64,000 nucleotides of DNA, taken from NCBI GenBank assembly GCA_964475125.1, contig CAYYWP010000003.1:1-64000 (forward strand), read 5' to 3'. The notes beneath the pieces are model-generated. The model was not told the DNA's origin, searched no databases, and saw only the letters and a program-made list of their open reading frames with translations. Of the stretch, positions 53,153 through 61,311 are shown one piece after another. Made by a program: the position numbers and the translations under genes. The DNA is from CAYYWP01 sp964475125 (GTDB lineage: Bacteria > Desulfobacterota > Binatia > HRBIN30 > CADEER01). Within the stretch, counting starts at the first letter, position 1. Each line of letters opens with the position of its first letter.

Positions 53153-53797
53153 GTGGACGGTTTTAGCGTCTTGCACATGATCAACCAGGGGTGGATGGCT
53201 ACCTACCCCTTGATCGTGTTCTCCATCGTGACGGTGAGCATCATCTTCGAGCGCTTGTGGGCCCTGCGCAGCGTGGTCACGGACACGCTGAAGCTCGCCG
53301 GTGGGTTGGCGCCGATTCTCGAACGCGGGCAGGTGAGCGAAGCGTTGCAGACGGCGCGCATGCAGGTGGGGACGCCGGCCGGGCGCATCTTCACCGATGT
53401 GCTGGCGCGGCATGCCAGCGATTCGGTTCAGTACCTGACCAGCCTCACCGAGGAGAAGCGCTTCGAAGAGGTCGAGGCGCTGAAGGGCCCGCTGTGGGTG
53501 CTCGGCACGGTGGGCGCCAGCGCCCCGTTCATCGGCTTGTTCGGAACGGTCGTCGGGATCATCAAGGCCTTCCACAACATGTCCGTGATGGGCAGCGGCG
53601 GCTTCTCGGTGGTCGCGGCGGGCATCTCGGAAGCGCTGGTGGCCACCGGGCTGGGCTTGGCAGTCGCGATCATCGCCGTCCTGTCGTACAACTACTTTCA
53701 GACCCGTATCGAACGCATCGAGGTGGCCTTAACGATCGCCTCGAGCCGGGTACTCGACGCGATCCACCTCGGGCGGCAGGCACATGGCGCTCAGTAA
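53153..53797 (+). CDS. exbB: MotA/TolQ/ExbB proton-channel protein
   Basis: Inner-membrane protein of 214 residues. Helix 1 is at ~15-33 (YPLIVFSIVTVSIIF); the long cytoplasmic loop ends at LKGPLWVLGTVGASAPFIGLFGTVVGIIKAF, followed by GISEALVATGLGLAVAIIAVLSYN, the proton-path helices of ExbB/TolQ. With ExbD it makes the motor that energises TonB or a similar partner; no tonB or TonB-box receptor is seen here, so TolQ-like or other use is possible. The GTG at 53153 is fixed by a perfect aaggagg six bases upstream. Overlaps exbD by 14 bases. Confidence 0.9.
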   Translation: MDGFSVLHMINQGWMATYPLIVFSIVTVSIIFERLWALRSVVTDTLKLAGGLAPILERGQVSEALQTARMQVGTPAGRIFTDVLARHASDSVQYLTSLTEEKRFEEVEALKGPLWVLGTVGASAPFIGLFGTVVGIIKAFHNMSVMGSGGFSVVAAGISEALVATGLGLAVAIIAVLSYNYFQTRIERIEVALTIASSRVLDAIHLGRQAHGAQ

Positions 53798-54208
53798 TCC
53801 GCGCAAGCGCGGCCGCTATTCGATCATGGCCGAGATCAACATCACCCCGCTCACCGACATCTTCCTCGTCCNNNNNNNNNNATCATCTTCATGGTGAGCA
53901 GTGCGGCGATGATCGAATCCGGCGCCAAGATCAGTCTCCCCGAGGTCGACAACACCGCGAGCACACCGCGGCAGATCACCGTGACGGTGACGGCCGACCG
54001 GCAAGTCTACGTCAACAACCAGCCGACGACTTTGGATCAGGTCGAAGGGCTGCTGCGCGGGCTGGTGAGCGCCAATCCGCAGGCGCCGGTGGTGCTGGAA
54101 GGCGACCGCGACGTGCTGTTCGGCGAGGCGGTGCAGATTCTCTCCATGGCCCAAAAGGCGGGAGCCGCGCAGGTAGCGATCGCCGCGCAGCGCAAAGCCG
54201 CGAACTGA
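53784..54208 (+). CDS. exbD: ExbD/TolR-family protein, interrupted by an assembly gap
   Basis: Biopolymer transport protein of about 138 residues. N terminus MALSNPRKRGRYSIMAEINI-TPLTDIFLV leads into the single helix, which resumes after the gap as IIFMVSSAAMIESGAKISLP; the periplasmic domain with VYVNNQPTTLDQVEGLLRGL and an end like VAIAAQRKAAN follows. The N run at 53872-53881 falls in the helix where homologues read VLLIIFMV; it is ten bases by convention and shifts the frame by one, but about five real bases would restore it. So the gene is probably intact. Overlaps exbB by 14 bases (translational coupling). Confidence 0.85.
53872..53881. other. assembly gap (10 N)
   Basis: Ten ambiguous bases, the fixed-size placeholder of a scaffold join. 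Downstream coordinates depend on the unknown true length. The flanks belong to the same gene, so the join is probably correct. Confidence 0.95.
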
Positions 54209-54219
54209 AGCCTGGCGGC

Positions 54220-55329
54220 TCAGCTCGAGCTGGGCCGTTGCAGGGTGACGGTGACCTCCCGCTCTGTGCCGGCGCGGTTGACGGTGAGCCGCACCGACTC
54301 GCCCCCTTCGCGTTGCTCGAGCAACAGCAGCACATCGGCGGACGAGTGTACCGGCTCGCCATCGATGGCGGTGATGACGTCGCCCAGGATCAAGTGACCG
54401 GCCTGGTCACGCCGGGTTGGGCGAAGGCCGGCGCGCGCCGCGCTGCTCTTGGGCATCACCTCGAGGATCAGCGCCCCATCCACGTCGAGTTGGCGCGCTA
54501 CCTGAGCGCTGGCGAGTTGCACGCCGAGCGATGGGCGCATGACGCGCCCGTGCGTGATGAGGTCGGGAACCACCCACTGTATGGTGTCGACGGGAATGGC
54601 GAAGCCGATGCCCGCGTAGGCGCCCGACGGGCTGTAGATCGCGGTGTTGACGCCGATCAGCCGGCCGCTGCTGTCGAGCAGCGGTCCGCCGGAATTGCCG
54701 GGGTTGATGGCCGCGTCGGTCTGGATGACGTCGCGGATCGGCAGGCGTGCCGCCGAATCGATCTCGCGCCCGAGAGCGCTGATGACGCCGGTGGTGAGGG
54801 TGTGATCGAAGCCGAACGGATTGCCGATCGCGAACACGTGCTGGCCGACCTGCAGGTCGCTGGCGCTGCCCATCGGCAGGGGGCGCAGGCGTTCCACCGG
54901 GACGTCGATGCGCAGGACCGCCAGGTCTTTCTCCGGCGCCGCGCCAACCAGCTTGGCCTCCCAGGTGGTGTGGTCGGCGAGCGTCACGCGCGCGGCATCG
55001 GCCCCCTCGACGACATGGAAGTTGGTGACCACGTGGCCCTGGTCGTCCCAGAGGAAACCCGACCCGCTGCCGCGCGGAATCTGGCTGACGTCGAAGCGGA
55101 AGGCCGAGCGGTGCCGCTGCAATGAGGTGATGAACACGACCGACGGGGCGGCGCGCTGAAACAGCAGGACGGTCGCCCGTTCCGTGTCGTTCAGCGCGCC
55201 TGGGGCGACGGCGCGCTGCCCGGAGCGGGTGGCGATGCCGGTGCGCGGGGCGAGCGCGTTCCACGCCAAACCCGCCAGAAAGCCAGCGCCCAGCAGGGTA
55301 ATACCGGTGATGAGACGAGAGCGGTGCAT
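54220..55329 (-). CDS. HtrA/DegP-like serine protease with one PDZ domain
   Basis: Periplasmic protease of 369 residues, probably anchored by its N-terminal helix (ITGITLLGAGFLAGLAW, DegS-like). The triad is H105 (TNFHVVEG), D135 (EKDLAVLRID) and S213 (NPGNSGGPLLD). One PDZ domain (~260-365) ends the protein, with RPSLGVQLA and LILGDVITAIDGEPV. It should cleave misfolded or regulated envelope proteins. One PDZ and a helix anchor fit DegS or MucD-type regulators, but no RseA-like target is adjacent. The convergent exbD stop is 12 bases from its stop. Confidence 0.93.
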   Translation of the reverse strand: MHRSRLITGITLLGAGFLAGLAWNALAPRTGIATRSGQRAVAPGALNDTERATVLLFQRAAPSVVFITSLQRHRSAFRFDVSQIPRGSGSGFLWDDQGHVVTNFHVVEGADAARVTLADHTTWEAKLVGAAPEKDLAVLRIDVPVERLRPLPMGSASDLQVGQHVFAIGNPFGFDHTLTTGVISALGREIDSAARLPIRDVIQTDAAINPGNSGGPLLDSSGRLIGVNTAIYSPSGAYAGIGFAIPVDTIQWVVPDLITHGRVMRPSLGVQLASAQVARQLDVDGALILEVMPKSSAARAGLRPTRRDQAGHLILGDVITAIDGEPVHSSADVLLLLEQREGGESVRLTVNRAGTEREVTVTLQRPSSS

Positions 55330-55606
55330 GGGTTCTGATCCTTGCTCCTTTCGGCGTGTGGCCCGCCGTCGGCGGCTGCGCCACGCGTTGCCGCATCAGC
55401 GTACCTGGCGAGGCGACGAAAGTCGCGTCGGCGACCTCGCGCGCCGAGTCCGCATCAACGTCTCCGATCAGCTGGCGTAGCGAGCCAAGCGCCCGTGTCG
55501 ACGGTCGCCGTCCCTCGACACGCGCCTGCGGCGGCTACTCGGCGCGATCGGAAGGGGAGGAGTCGGACCTGTCGCGCATAGTACCGCCCCCCGCGCACCG
55601 GCGCGT

Positions 55607-56176
55607 TCAGGCCTCGAGGCCGGCCCGCACCTCGGCGCGGCGATCGGGCTTCGACACGCCGGGGCTGCCGGCGAGGTAGAAACGCCAGGGCAACTCAGTG
55701 GCAACGCGGATGCCGACGCGCGTCGTCTGGATGACGCGCTCGCTGCGCCGCCGCCGTCCGCGCGCGATCCACGCCACCCCCTGGGTCAAATCCATGCCGT
55801 CGAGCCGGCGGTCGATGGCCAGGGCCCGACACACACGGGCCGGCCCGTTGGCACCTGGGATGCCGTCGAGGCCGCGAATCAACACCGCGCCCGGCTCGCC
55901 ATGCCGTTCGGCGACGACGTTGGCGCAGTGGTGCATGCCGTAGGTGAAGTAGACGTAGAGGTGACCGGCGGGTCCGAACATCACGGCATTGCGCGGGGTT
56001 CGCCGTCGCCCACGCGCATGGGAGGCGAGGTCATCGGTGTAGGCCTCGACCTCGACGATGCGACCGCGGTACGTCACGTCGCCGACGCGATGACAGAACC
56101 AGCAGCCGAGTAGCGCCGGCGCCAACTCGAGGGTGGACCGAGTGTAGAAGCGCCGGTTGAGCCGCGACGGCGTCAC
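55607..56176 (-). CDS. DNA-3-methyladenine glycosylase (AAG/MPG family)
   Basis: Base-excision DNA glycosylase of 189 residues. AAG-family blocks are seen: LLGCWFCHR, GRIVEVEAYTDDLASHARGRRRTPRN (the catalytic Glu is in IVEVEAY; quoted in two parts), MFGPAGHLYVYFTYGMHHCANVV and GANGPARVCRALAID. It removes alkylated or deaminated purines. GTG at 56176 overlaps the YjbQ stop as GTGA, and this gives a normal N terminus (TPSRLNRRFYTRSTLELAPALLG); in-frame sequence further upstream belongs to shadow frames. Last gene of a three-gene operon. Confidence 0.92.
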   Translation of the reverse strand: MTPSRLNRRFYTRSTLELAPALLGCWFCHRVGDVTYRGRIVEVEAYTDDLASHARGRRRTPRNAVMFGPAGHLYVYFTYGMHHCANVVAERHGEPGAVLIRGLDGIPGANGPARVCRALAIDRRLDGMDLTQGVAWIARGRRRRSERVIQTTRVGIRVATELPWRFYLAGSPGVSKPDRRAEVRAGLEA

Positions 56177-56586
56177 TCGCCGAGCACCTTGACAACCACG
56201 CGCTTCTTCCGTTGCCCGTCGAACTCGGCGTAGAAGACCTGTTCCCACGGCCCAAGGTCGAGCGCGCCAGCGGTCACCGGCAGGATCACCTGGTGGTGGA
56301 CGAGCGTGCGTTTGAGGTGCGCATCGGCATTGTCTTCGCCGGTGCGATGATGCGCGTAGTCGGCGCGCGCCGGCGCGAGCTGTTCGAGCCACTCCTGCAG
56401 GTCATGCTTGAGCCCATCCTCCTCATCGTTGACCCAGATCGCCGCGGTGATGTGCATGGCGCTCACCAGGCAGAGGCCCTCGCGCACGGCCGAGCGGCGG
56501 ACGATGTCCGCCAAGCGGGTGGTAATGTTGACCAAGGCCCGCCGCTGCGGGGTGTGGAAGTGGAGGTATTCGGTGTGGGCCGTCAT
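56173..56586 (-). CDS. YjbQ-family (UPF0047) protein
   Basis: Protein of 137 residues of the UPF0047/YjbQ family, for which secondary thiamine-phosphate synthase activity was reported for the E. coli member. The conserved core is SAMHITAAIWVNDEEDGLKHDLQEWLE and HHRTGEDNADAHLKRTLVHHQVILPV (here both quoted in part: AIWVNDEEDGLK, GEDNADAHLK), with His/Asp residues that form the putative active site. GALDLGPWEQVFYAEFDGQRKK is the C-terminal signature. Overlaps genes on both sides by four bases, so the three are one operon. Confidence 0.9.
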   Translation of the reverse strand: MTAHTEYLHFHTPQRRALVNITTRLADIVRRSAVREGLCLVSAMHITAAIWVNDEEDGLKHDLQEWLEQLAPARADYAHHRTGEDNADAHLKRTLVHHQVILPVTAGALDLGPWEQVFYAEFDGQRKKRVVVKVLGE

Positions 56587-57464
56587 TCACCGTCGGCGCG
56601 AAACTGGCGCTCCAGGGCGTAGTGGCGGTCGAGATCGATGAGCTGGGCGAACTCGGTGAAGCTCGCCATCGATTCCTTGCACGCCGCCGTGGTGCCGCTG
56701 GTGCGCAGCGCCCGGTACACATCGCGCACGGCGCGCGCCGAGGCCATGAGCGCCGAGAGCGGGTAGACGATCACATCGAAGCCCAACTCGTGCAACTGGG
56801 CGGGAGAGAGCAAGGGCGTCATGCCGCCTTCGAGCATGTTGGCGACCTTTGGGCCGGGGATGGCGCGACTGATGCGCTCGAGTTCGGCGATCGACTCGGG
56901 AGCTTCGATGAACACGGCATCGGCGCCCAAATCACGTGCCGCCTGACCGCGTGCGATGGCCTCCTCGATCCCCAGCGCGGAGCGCGCGTCGGTGCGCGCG
57001 ACCAGGAAGAGATCGCGCTCGCCGCGCTGCGAGACCACGGCAGCCAGCTTGCTCAACCACTCGCGCCGCTCCACCACTTGCTTGCCGCGCATGTGCCCAC
57101 AACGCTTGGGCCACACTTGATCCTCGAGGAACAGACCCGCGGCACCGGCCGCGTGGTACAGCTCGACCGTGCGCAAGACGTTCAGCGCGTTGCCATAGCC
57201 GGTATCCGCGTCGACCAGCACCGGGCGGCTGGTCAGGCGGCAGACGCGGCGCGCCGTATCCGCCATCTCCGTCTGCGTCAGGTAGCCGAAGTCCGGCTCA
57301 CCGAGCAGGCTGGCGGCGACGCTGAACCCGCCCATGAACAGAACCTCGAACCCCGCTTGCTCGGCCAGGCGCGCGGTCAGGCCATCGTAGACGCCGCCCA
57401 ACACCAGGGGGCGATCCTGCGTTACCAGGTCGCGAATGACGGCTGCGCCATTGCGTGTCGGCAT
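56583..57464 (-). CDS. isocitrate lyase/PEP mutase family enzyme
   Basis: TIM-barrel enzyme of 293 residues. Signatures: VYDGLTARLAEQAGFEVLFMGG, the metal-binding VDADTGYGN, FLEDQVWPKRCGHMRGKQVV (the KKCGH loop, here KRCGH), and LVARTDARSA. Close relatives include methylisocitrate lyase, oxaloacetate decarboxylase and carboxyvinyl-carboxyphosphonate phosphonomutase; the short CGH loop argues for a lyase or decarboxylase, not for a C-P bond mutase. No prpC/prpD is nearby. ATG at 57464 has aaggag six bases upstream. First gene of the operon with YjbQ and AAG proteins, an unusual association. Confidence 0.87.
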   Translation of the reverse strand: MPTRNGAAVIRDLVTQDRPLVLGGVYDGLTARLAEQAGFEVLFMGGFSVAASLLGEPDFGYLTQTEMADTARRVCRLTSRPVLVDADTGYGNALNVLRTVELYHAAGAAGLFLEDQVWPKRCGHMRGKQVVERREWLSKLAAVVSQRGERDLFLVARTDARSALGIEEAIARGQAARDLGADAVFIEAPESIAELERISRAIPGPKVANMLEGGMTPLLSPAQLHELGFDVIVYPLSALMASARAVRDVYRALRTSGTTAACKESMASFTEFAQLIDLDRHYALERQFRADGE

Positions 57465-57653
57465 CTGGCTCTCCTTACCCGAGCGCATCGGGATCCAATG
57501 CGAGTAGACATCGATAGACACCGATCGGCGAAAATCGCAACAACGCCTTGTCGCGTCGTGAGGCCGATTCCGACGGTCGGGATGGTACAGGTCCGCGGTG
57601 TGGTGCGGGGCTCATCCGCGGTCATCCGTGGCCTGCAAGGCGTTGCCTTGAGC

Positions 57654-57782
57654 AACCCGTTGAAAAACGCGGTCCGCTCACCTTCGACGGGCTCAGGGTG
57701 AGCGGAACGCTTTGTGGCACAAGCAGTTCCCGCTCATGCTGAGCCCGTCGAAGCATGAGCGCGGCCTTTTTCTACCGTTGAA
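57654..57782. repeat. TTCGACGGGCTCAGG palindrome, copy 4
   Basis: Left end aacccgttgaaaaacgcgg, right end gcggcctttttctaccgttgaa; core cttcgacgggctcagggtg and its partner tgagcccgtcgaagc. Most of the 338 bases from 57465 to 57802 are this element; in 57500-57635 weak remnants of the GATGAACAC words are visible and no gene. Confidence 0.85.
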
Positions 57783-57802
57783 TTTCTCTTGTTCGATCAA
57801 GG

Positions 57803-58789
57803 TTAGGGTTGATTGGACCGGCCAGCAGCACGCCGCCCGAGCGCATCGAGGATGGCCCCGCACAGGAGCGGGAACATGATCTCGTGGTGGCCGGTGAGCT
57901 GGTATCCCGACCCACCGCCTTGCGTCGGTCGCTGGACGACGTTGACCGCCGGGCGGTAGTGGCGGGTGAAGTCCATGTCGACCGTGGTCAATTGGTCGAC
58001 GCGACTGCCGACGTTGCGCGCCAAGTTGAGCGCCTTGAGAAAGACCTCGGGGATGATCACCGCTGAGCCGAGATTGATGAACACCCCGCGGTGCAGGTGC
58101 CGGCAGACCTCGGCGAGAATGCGGAAGTCGGCCAAGCTCGCTTCCCCGATGGCGCGTCCATCGGCGCTCGGGTGCATGTGAATGATGTCGGTTCCGAGTG
58201 CGACGTGCACGGTCACCGGTATGCCGAGCCGCGCCCCAGCCGCGAGGATGCTCAGCCGGCGGTGCGGAAGCTTGGCGCGGTTGATGGCGCGGCCGACCGC
58301 TGCGCCGAGGCCGCCTTCCGGCGCGCCGGCGATGGCGGCATTGAGGAACCGGCCCGTTTCCTCCGCCATCCCGAACTGGCCGCTGCCGAGCGCCGCGGCG
58401 ACGTCCTCCGACGTGGCGCCGTGATAGGCGAGCTCGAAATCGTGCACGATGCCGGCGCCGTTCATCGCCACCGCACCCAGGATCCCGCGCCGCATGAGGG
58501 CGATGATGAGGGGACTGAGGCCGACCTTGATCGGATGCGCGCCCATGCCCAGCACGGTCAGGCGTCCGGCCCGCTGGCCGCGCGAGATGGCCTGCGCGAT
58601 GCGGCGCAGGTCGCGCGCGGCCAGGATGTCGGGCAGGGTGCCGATGAAGCGGCCGAGCGACATGCCGGCGGAGGGCATCGCGCCGAGCGCCGCCACGGCC
58701 ACCTTGCTGGCGCGGCGCGCCAACGGGTAGGTGCGAACGCGCGCCAGGTCGATTGGCGCGCCGAGCCGTGCGCGCCGTCGGCGCTTCAC
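57803..58789 (-). CDS. conserved deoxyhypusine-synthase-like protein
   Basis: Protein of 328 residues. The blocks GMGAHPIKVGLSPLIIALMRRG, AMNGAGIVHDFELAYHG and VFINLGSAVIIPEVFLKALNLAR, then LTGHHEIMFPLL, recall the Rossmann-like deoxyhypusine synthase family (NAD-binding), as these proteins are sometimes annotated. Bacteria lack eIF5A, and the Lys that forms the enzyme-substrate imine in true DHS cannot be located near the end, so the reaction is unknown. ATG overlaps the gmhA stop (ATGA), which ties it to LPS-heptose synthesis or a related sugar route. Confidence 0.6.
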   Translation of the reverse strand: MKRRRRARLGAPIDLARVRTYPLARRASKVAVAALGAMPSAGMSLGRFIGTLPDILAARDLRRIAQAISRGQRAGRLTVLGMGAHPIKVGLSPLIIALMRRGILGAVAMNGAGIVHDFELAYHGATSEDVAAALGSGQFGMAEETGRFLNAAIAGAPEGGLGAAVGRAINRAKLPHRRLSILAAGARLGIPVTVHVALGTDIIHMHPSADGRAIGEASLADFRILAEVCRHLHRGVFINLGSAVIIPEVFLKALNLARNVGSRVDQLTTVDMDFTRHYRPAVNVVQRPTQGGGSGYQLTGHHEIMFPLLCGAILDALGRRAAGRSNQP

Positions 58790-59373
58790 GGCGTCGACTC
58801 CGCGGCGAGCGCGCGCTCGACCAACTCGCAGAGCGCATGGCCGATGGTGATGTGCACCTCTTGGATGCGCGGCGTGACCCGCGTCGCATCGACGCAGAGC
58901 AGATGATCGACGCGCGCTGTCAGGGCGCCGCCGTCGCCTCCGGTCAGGCCGACGGTGGTGATCTGACGCGCGCGGCAGGCCTCGACGGCGCGCAAGACGT
59001 TGGCGGCATTGCCGCTGGTGGAGATCGCGAAGGCGACGTCGCCGGGGCGCCCGAGGGCCTCGATTTGCTTGGCGAAGACGAGCTCGTACCCGGCGTCATT
59101 GGCGATGCTGGTGAGCGCCGAGGTGTCGGTGGTGAGGGCGAGAGCCGGCAACGGCCGGCGGTCGAGGAGGTAGCGGTTGGTAAACTCGGCGGCGAGGTGC
59201 TGGGCGTCAGCCGCACTGCCGCCGTTGCCGAAGAAGAACAGGGTGCGCCCGCGTTGGAGGGCGTCCACGGTGACGCGAACGACCCGTTCGAGCGCGTCGG
59301 CGTGGCGCGCGGCGAAATCCTGCTGCGCCGCAGCGGTGGCGGCGAAGATCCGCTTGATCTCCTCGTGCAGCAC
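58786..59373 (-). CDS. gmhA: phosphoheptose isomerase (SIS domain)
   Basis: SIS-domain isomerase of 195 residues that turns sedoheptulose 7-phosphate into heptose 7-phosphate, the first step of ADP-heptose synthesis. FFFGNGGSAADAQHLAAEFTNRYLLDRRPLP has the GmhA substrate loop (quoted in part: GNGGSAADAQHLAAEF), and AISTSGNAANVLRAVEAC and ITIGHALCELVE supply the zinc/substrate residues. GTG at 59373 gives the normal length; upstream frame is Arg-rich and unlike the family. DiaA-type SIS proteins are an alternative. Co-transcribed with the DHS-like gene. Confidence 0.9.
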   Translation of the reverse strand: MLHEEIKRIFAATAAAQQDFAARHADALERVVRVTVDALQRGRTLFFFGNGGSAADAQHLAAEFTNRYLLDRRPLPALALTTDTSALTSIANDAGYELVFAKQIEALGRPGDVAFAISTSGNAANVLRAVEACRARQITTVGLTGGDGGALTARVDHLLCVDATRVTPRIQEVHITIGHALCELVERALAAESTP

Positions 59374-59481
59374 CGGCCGGGTATAGCCGAGCCGGGGACG
59401 CGGGCGCCAGACGCCCCGCGCAGACGGCGAGCGGCGCGGAGAGCCGCGCCGCTCCAACCATCCTCAGCCAGACACGCCGGG

Positions 59482-59817
59482 CTAGGCGCGCCGGAACAGC
59501 GTCTGCATCTTCATCGCCAGGCCCATGTCGCCGGCGATCTTGAGCTTGCCACTCATGAACGCCATCTGGCCGTTGAGCTTACCGGCGATCAGGTCGACGT
59601 AGTCCTGTGCCGACAGCGTCATGGTCATGTTCGGCGAGGCGTGCGCGCCCTGGGAAACCGTGGCTTTGCCATCCTTGATCTGGACGTGGTAGTCGCCCCC
59701 GCCGTCGCCTGTCAGTTTGAACTGGATTACCGAGCTCATTCCCACCGCGGCATCTGGATTGAGCTGATTCGGCATCGCATCGAAGATCGCCTTGATTGCT
59801 TCCGCTGTTCCTGACAT
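59482..59817 (-). CDS. SCP2 sterol-binding-domain protein
   Basis: Small protein of 111 residues that is entirely one SCP2 domain: AIFDAMPNQLNPDA, VIQFKLTGDGGGDYHVQIKDG and, near the end, DYVDLIAGKLNGQMAFMSGKLKIAGDMGLAMKMQTLF. SCP2 domains carry lipids or fatty acyl-CoA in a hydrophobic tunnel. Good ribosome binding site (aaaggaggacacgctcg before ATG). Fits the acyl-CoA enzymes elsewhere in the window but is not in an operon with them. Confidence 0.93.
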   Translation of the reverse strand: MSGTAEAIKAIFDAMPNQLNPDAAVGMSSVIQFKLTGDGGGDYHVQIKDGKATVSQGAHASPNMTMTLSAQDYVDLIAGKLNGQMAFMSGKLKIAGDMGLAMKMQTLFRRA

Positions 59818-59992
59818 CGAGCGTGTCCTCCTTTACACATTCCTCGCCGGTCATACGGGTTACTGGTCGTCCGTGGCTGCTATCGGGGGAGACGGAGGGG
59901 CGCCGACCTCGTCCCCACCGCCAGGATTTCTCTCTATGTGAGGCTCACCGCTACTGTCAAATTGTTTCCGCGCGCGCGTTCGGCCCGAAGTC

Positions 59993-61018
59993 TCAGCTCC
60001 GTCGCGGGGCGCGCAGCATGGCCGGCAGGCCGGCAGGCAAGTTGAGCGTCCCACCGATGTTCGAATAGGGGAAATGGCGCAGATTGACATGGGCGTGCAG
60101 TGGCACCCCGGCGCCATCGTGCACTTCATAGTCCAACGGCAGCGGTCCAAGCAGGCACAAGGCCTGATGGATCAGGTCGGCAAAGGTGTCGAGCACATGA
60201 CCCGGGATGGCTGTCATGCGCCCCTCAACCTCCGGGCAGACGATGTCGTAGCTGCGCGGAAAGGCCCCGAACGGGCAGAAGTAAAGGTAGCAGTGGTCGC
60301 GGGCGGTGATCAGAAACCCTTCCCCTTCAACAAAGGCGAGGATCTCGCGCCAGAGTCGCGGCGCCGCGGCGAGCGCGCGCTGTTCCTGCTCGACCGGTGG
60401 AAACACGCGGTCGGAGCCGATCACTTGGTTGTGCAGATGCGGCTGTGACGCGCCCGATTCGCGGCCCTGATTCTTGCGGATCAGCGCCGCGCAAACGGCG
60501 GGGTTTTCGTAGGCCATGCCGGCGACCTCGACATTGGTACGCACGATGGCGCGGAACTGAGCCTCTGGCAGCAAGGCGGTGTAGAGGAGCTCATCCTGGT
60601 GACGCGCGCCGTCGGCAAAGTGGCGCGGGTCTTCGACGACAACATACGACTCGTTGCGCCCGCCCGTGCAGACCTCGGGGATGCGCGGGAAGAGATTTCG
60701 AAAGGCCCGAATCAACCACGGTGACGACGACACCACCTGGCTGCCGACCGCCGTCGGCTCGAGGCGGAGTATCTCAGCGGTGGTCAGCGACTCGTTGCCG
60801 GGACAAAAGGGGCAGTTTCGTTGCGCCGCCTCGAGCTCGGCCAAGCGCGCCGCCTCTGCAACCTCCCAGCTGAGCGGTTGCGTGCCCGGTGCCTCCTGCA
60901 GGGGAGTCTGAAAGCCGCTTCGCTTCTTGTGGACGTCGGTGAAGTACGTGACCACCCCGTTGAAAGGGTTACGCACCCACACCAGCTGTCCGCCTTCTTT
61001 GCGATATTCGAGCGGCAT
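59993..61018 (-). CDS. galactose-1-phosphate uridylyltransferase-like protein
   Basis: HIT-superfamily nucleotidyltransferase of 341 residues. An N-terminal zinc pair C69-x2-C72 is in NCPFCPGNES, and the active-site H-x-H is in ESGASQPHLHNQVIG (family has H-P-H-x-Q). A second half with HDGAGVPLHAHVNLRHFPYSNIG closes the fold. It is close to GalT-like UDP-hexose:sugar-1-phosphate transferases, but the usual HPHGQ is replaced by HLHNQ, so ADP- or other nucleotide-specific activity is possible. It is 11 kb from galK and may complete a Leloir-type path. Start at 61018 is the first ATG. Confidence 0.8.
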   Translation of the reverse strand: MPLEYRKEGGQLVWVRNPFNGVVTYFTDVHKKRSGFQTPLQEAPGTQPLSWEVAEAARLAELEAAQRNCPFCPGNESLTTAEILRLEPTAVGSQVVSSSPWLIRAFRNLFPRIPEVCTGGRNESYVVVEDPRHFADGARHQDELLYTALLPEAQFRAIVRTNVEVAGMAYENPAVCAALIRKNQGRESGASQPHLHNQVIGSDRVFPPVEQEQRALAAAPRLWREILAFVEGEGFLITARDHCYLYFCPFGAFPRSYDIVCPEVEGRMTAIPGHVLDTFADLIHQALCLLGPLPLDYEVHDGAGVPLHAHVNLRHFPYSNIGGTLNLPAGLPAMLRAPRRS

Positions 61019-61152
61019 CAGAACACCGCGCTCTCTCCTAGCCGACCTTACTGCCGCACGGCAACGATCATTGAATCCGTTTCAAAACAGGCACTTATGG
61101 GAAAATCGAGCGCACGCGACAGGGGAGGGCAATAATTAGGCTTGACTATCCA

Positions 61153-61186
61153 TCTCCATGGGAAGAAAATCCCATGCGCCTGGAGA
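61153..61186. repeat. hairpin upstream of the Cys-rich protein gene
   Basis: atggga-agaaaa-tcccat at 61158-61175 with an outer tctcca/tggaga pair interrupted by gcgcc. It lies 125 bases upstream of the Cys-rich secreted protein and might be a terminator of an upstream transcript or part of a leader. Confidence 0.35.
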
Positions 61187-61311
61187 TCACGGCCAAGAAG
61201 CCAAGGCCACCGCCGTAGAGACCGAATGGAGGGTTCGGTAACGGCGCCGACCGGGGATCGAGACAGATGTCGGCGCGACAGATCAGAACTGAGAATCACT
61301 GAGGAGGGCAG

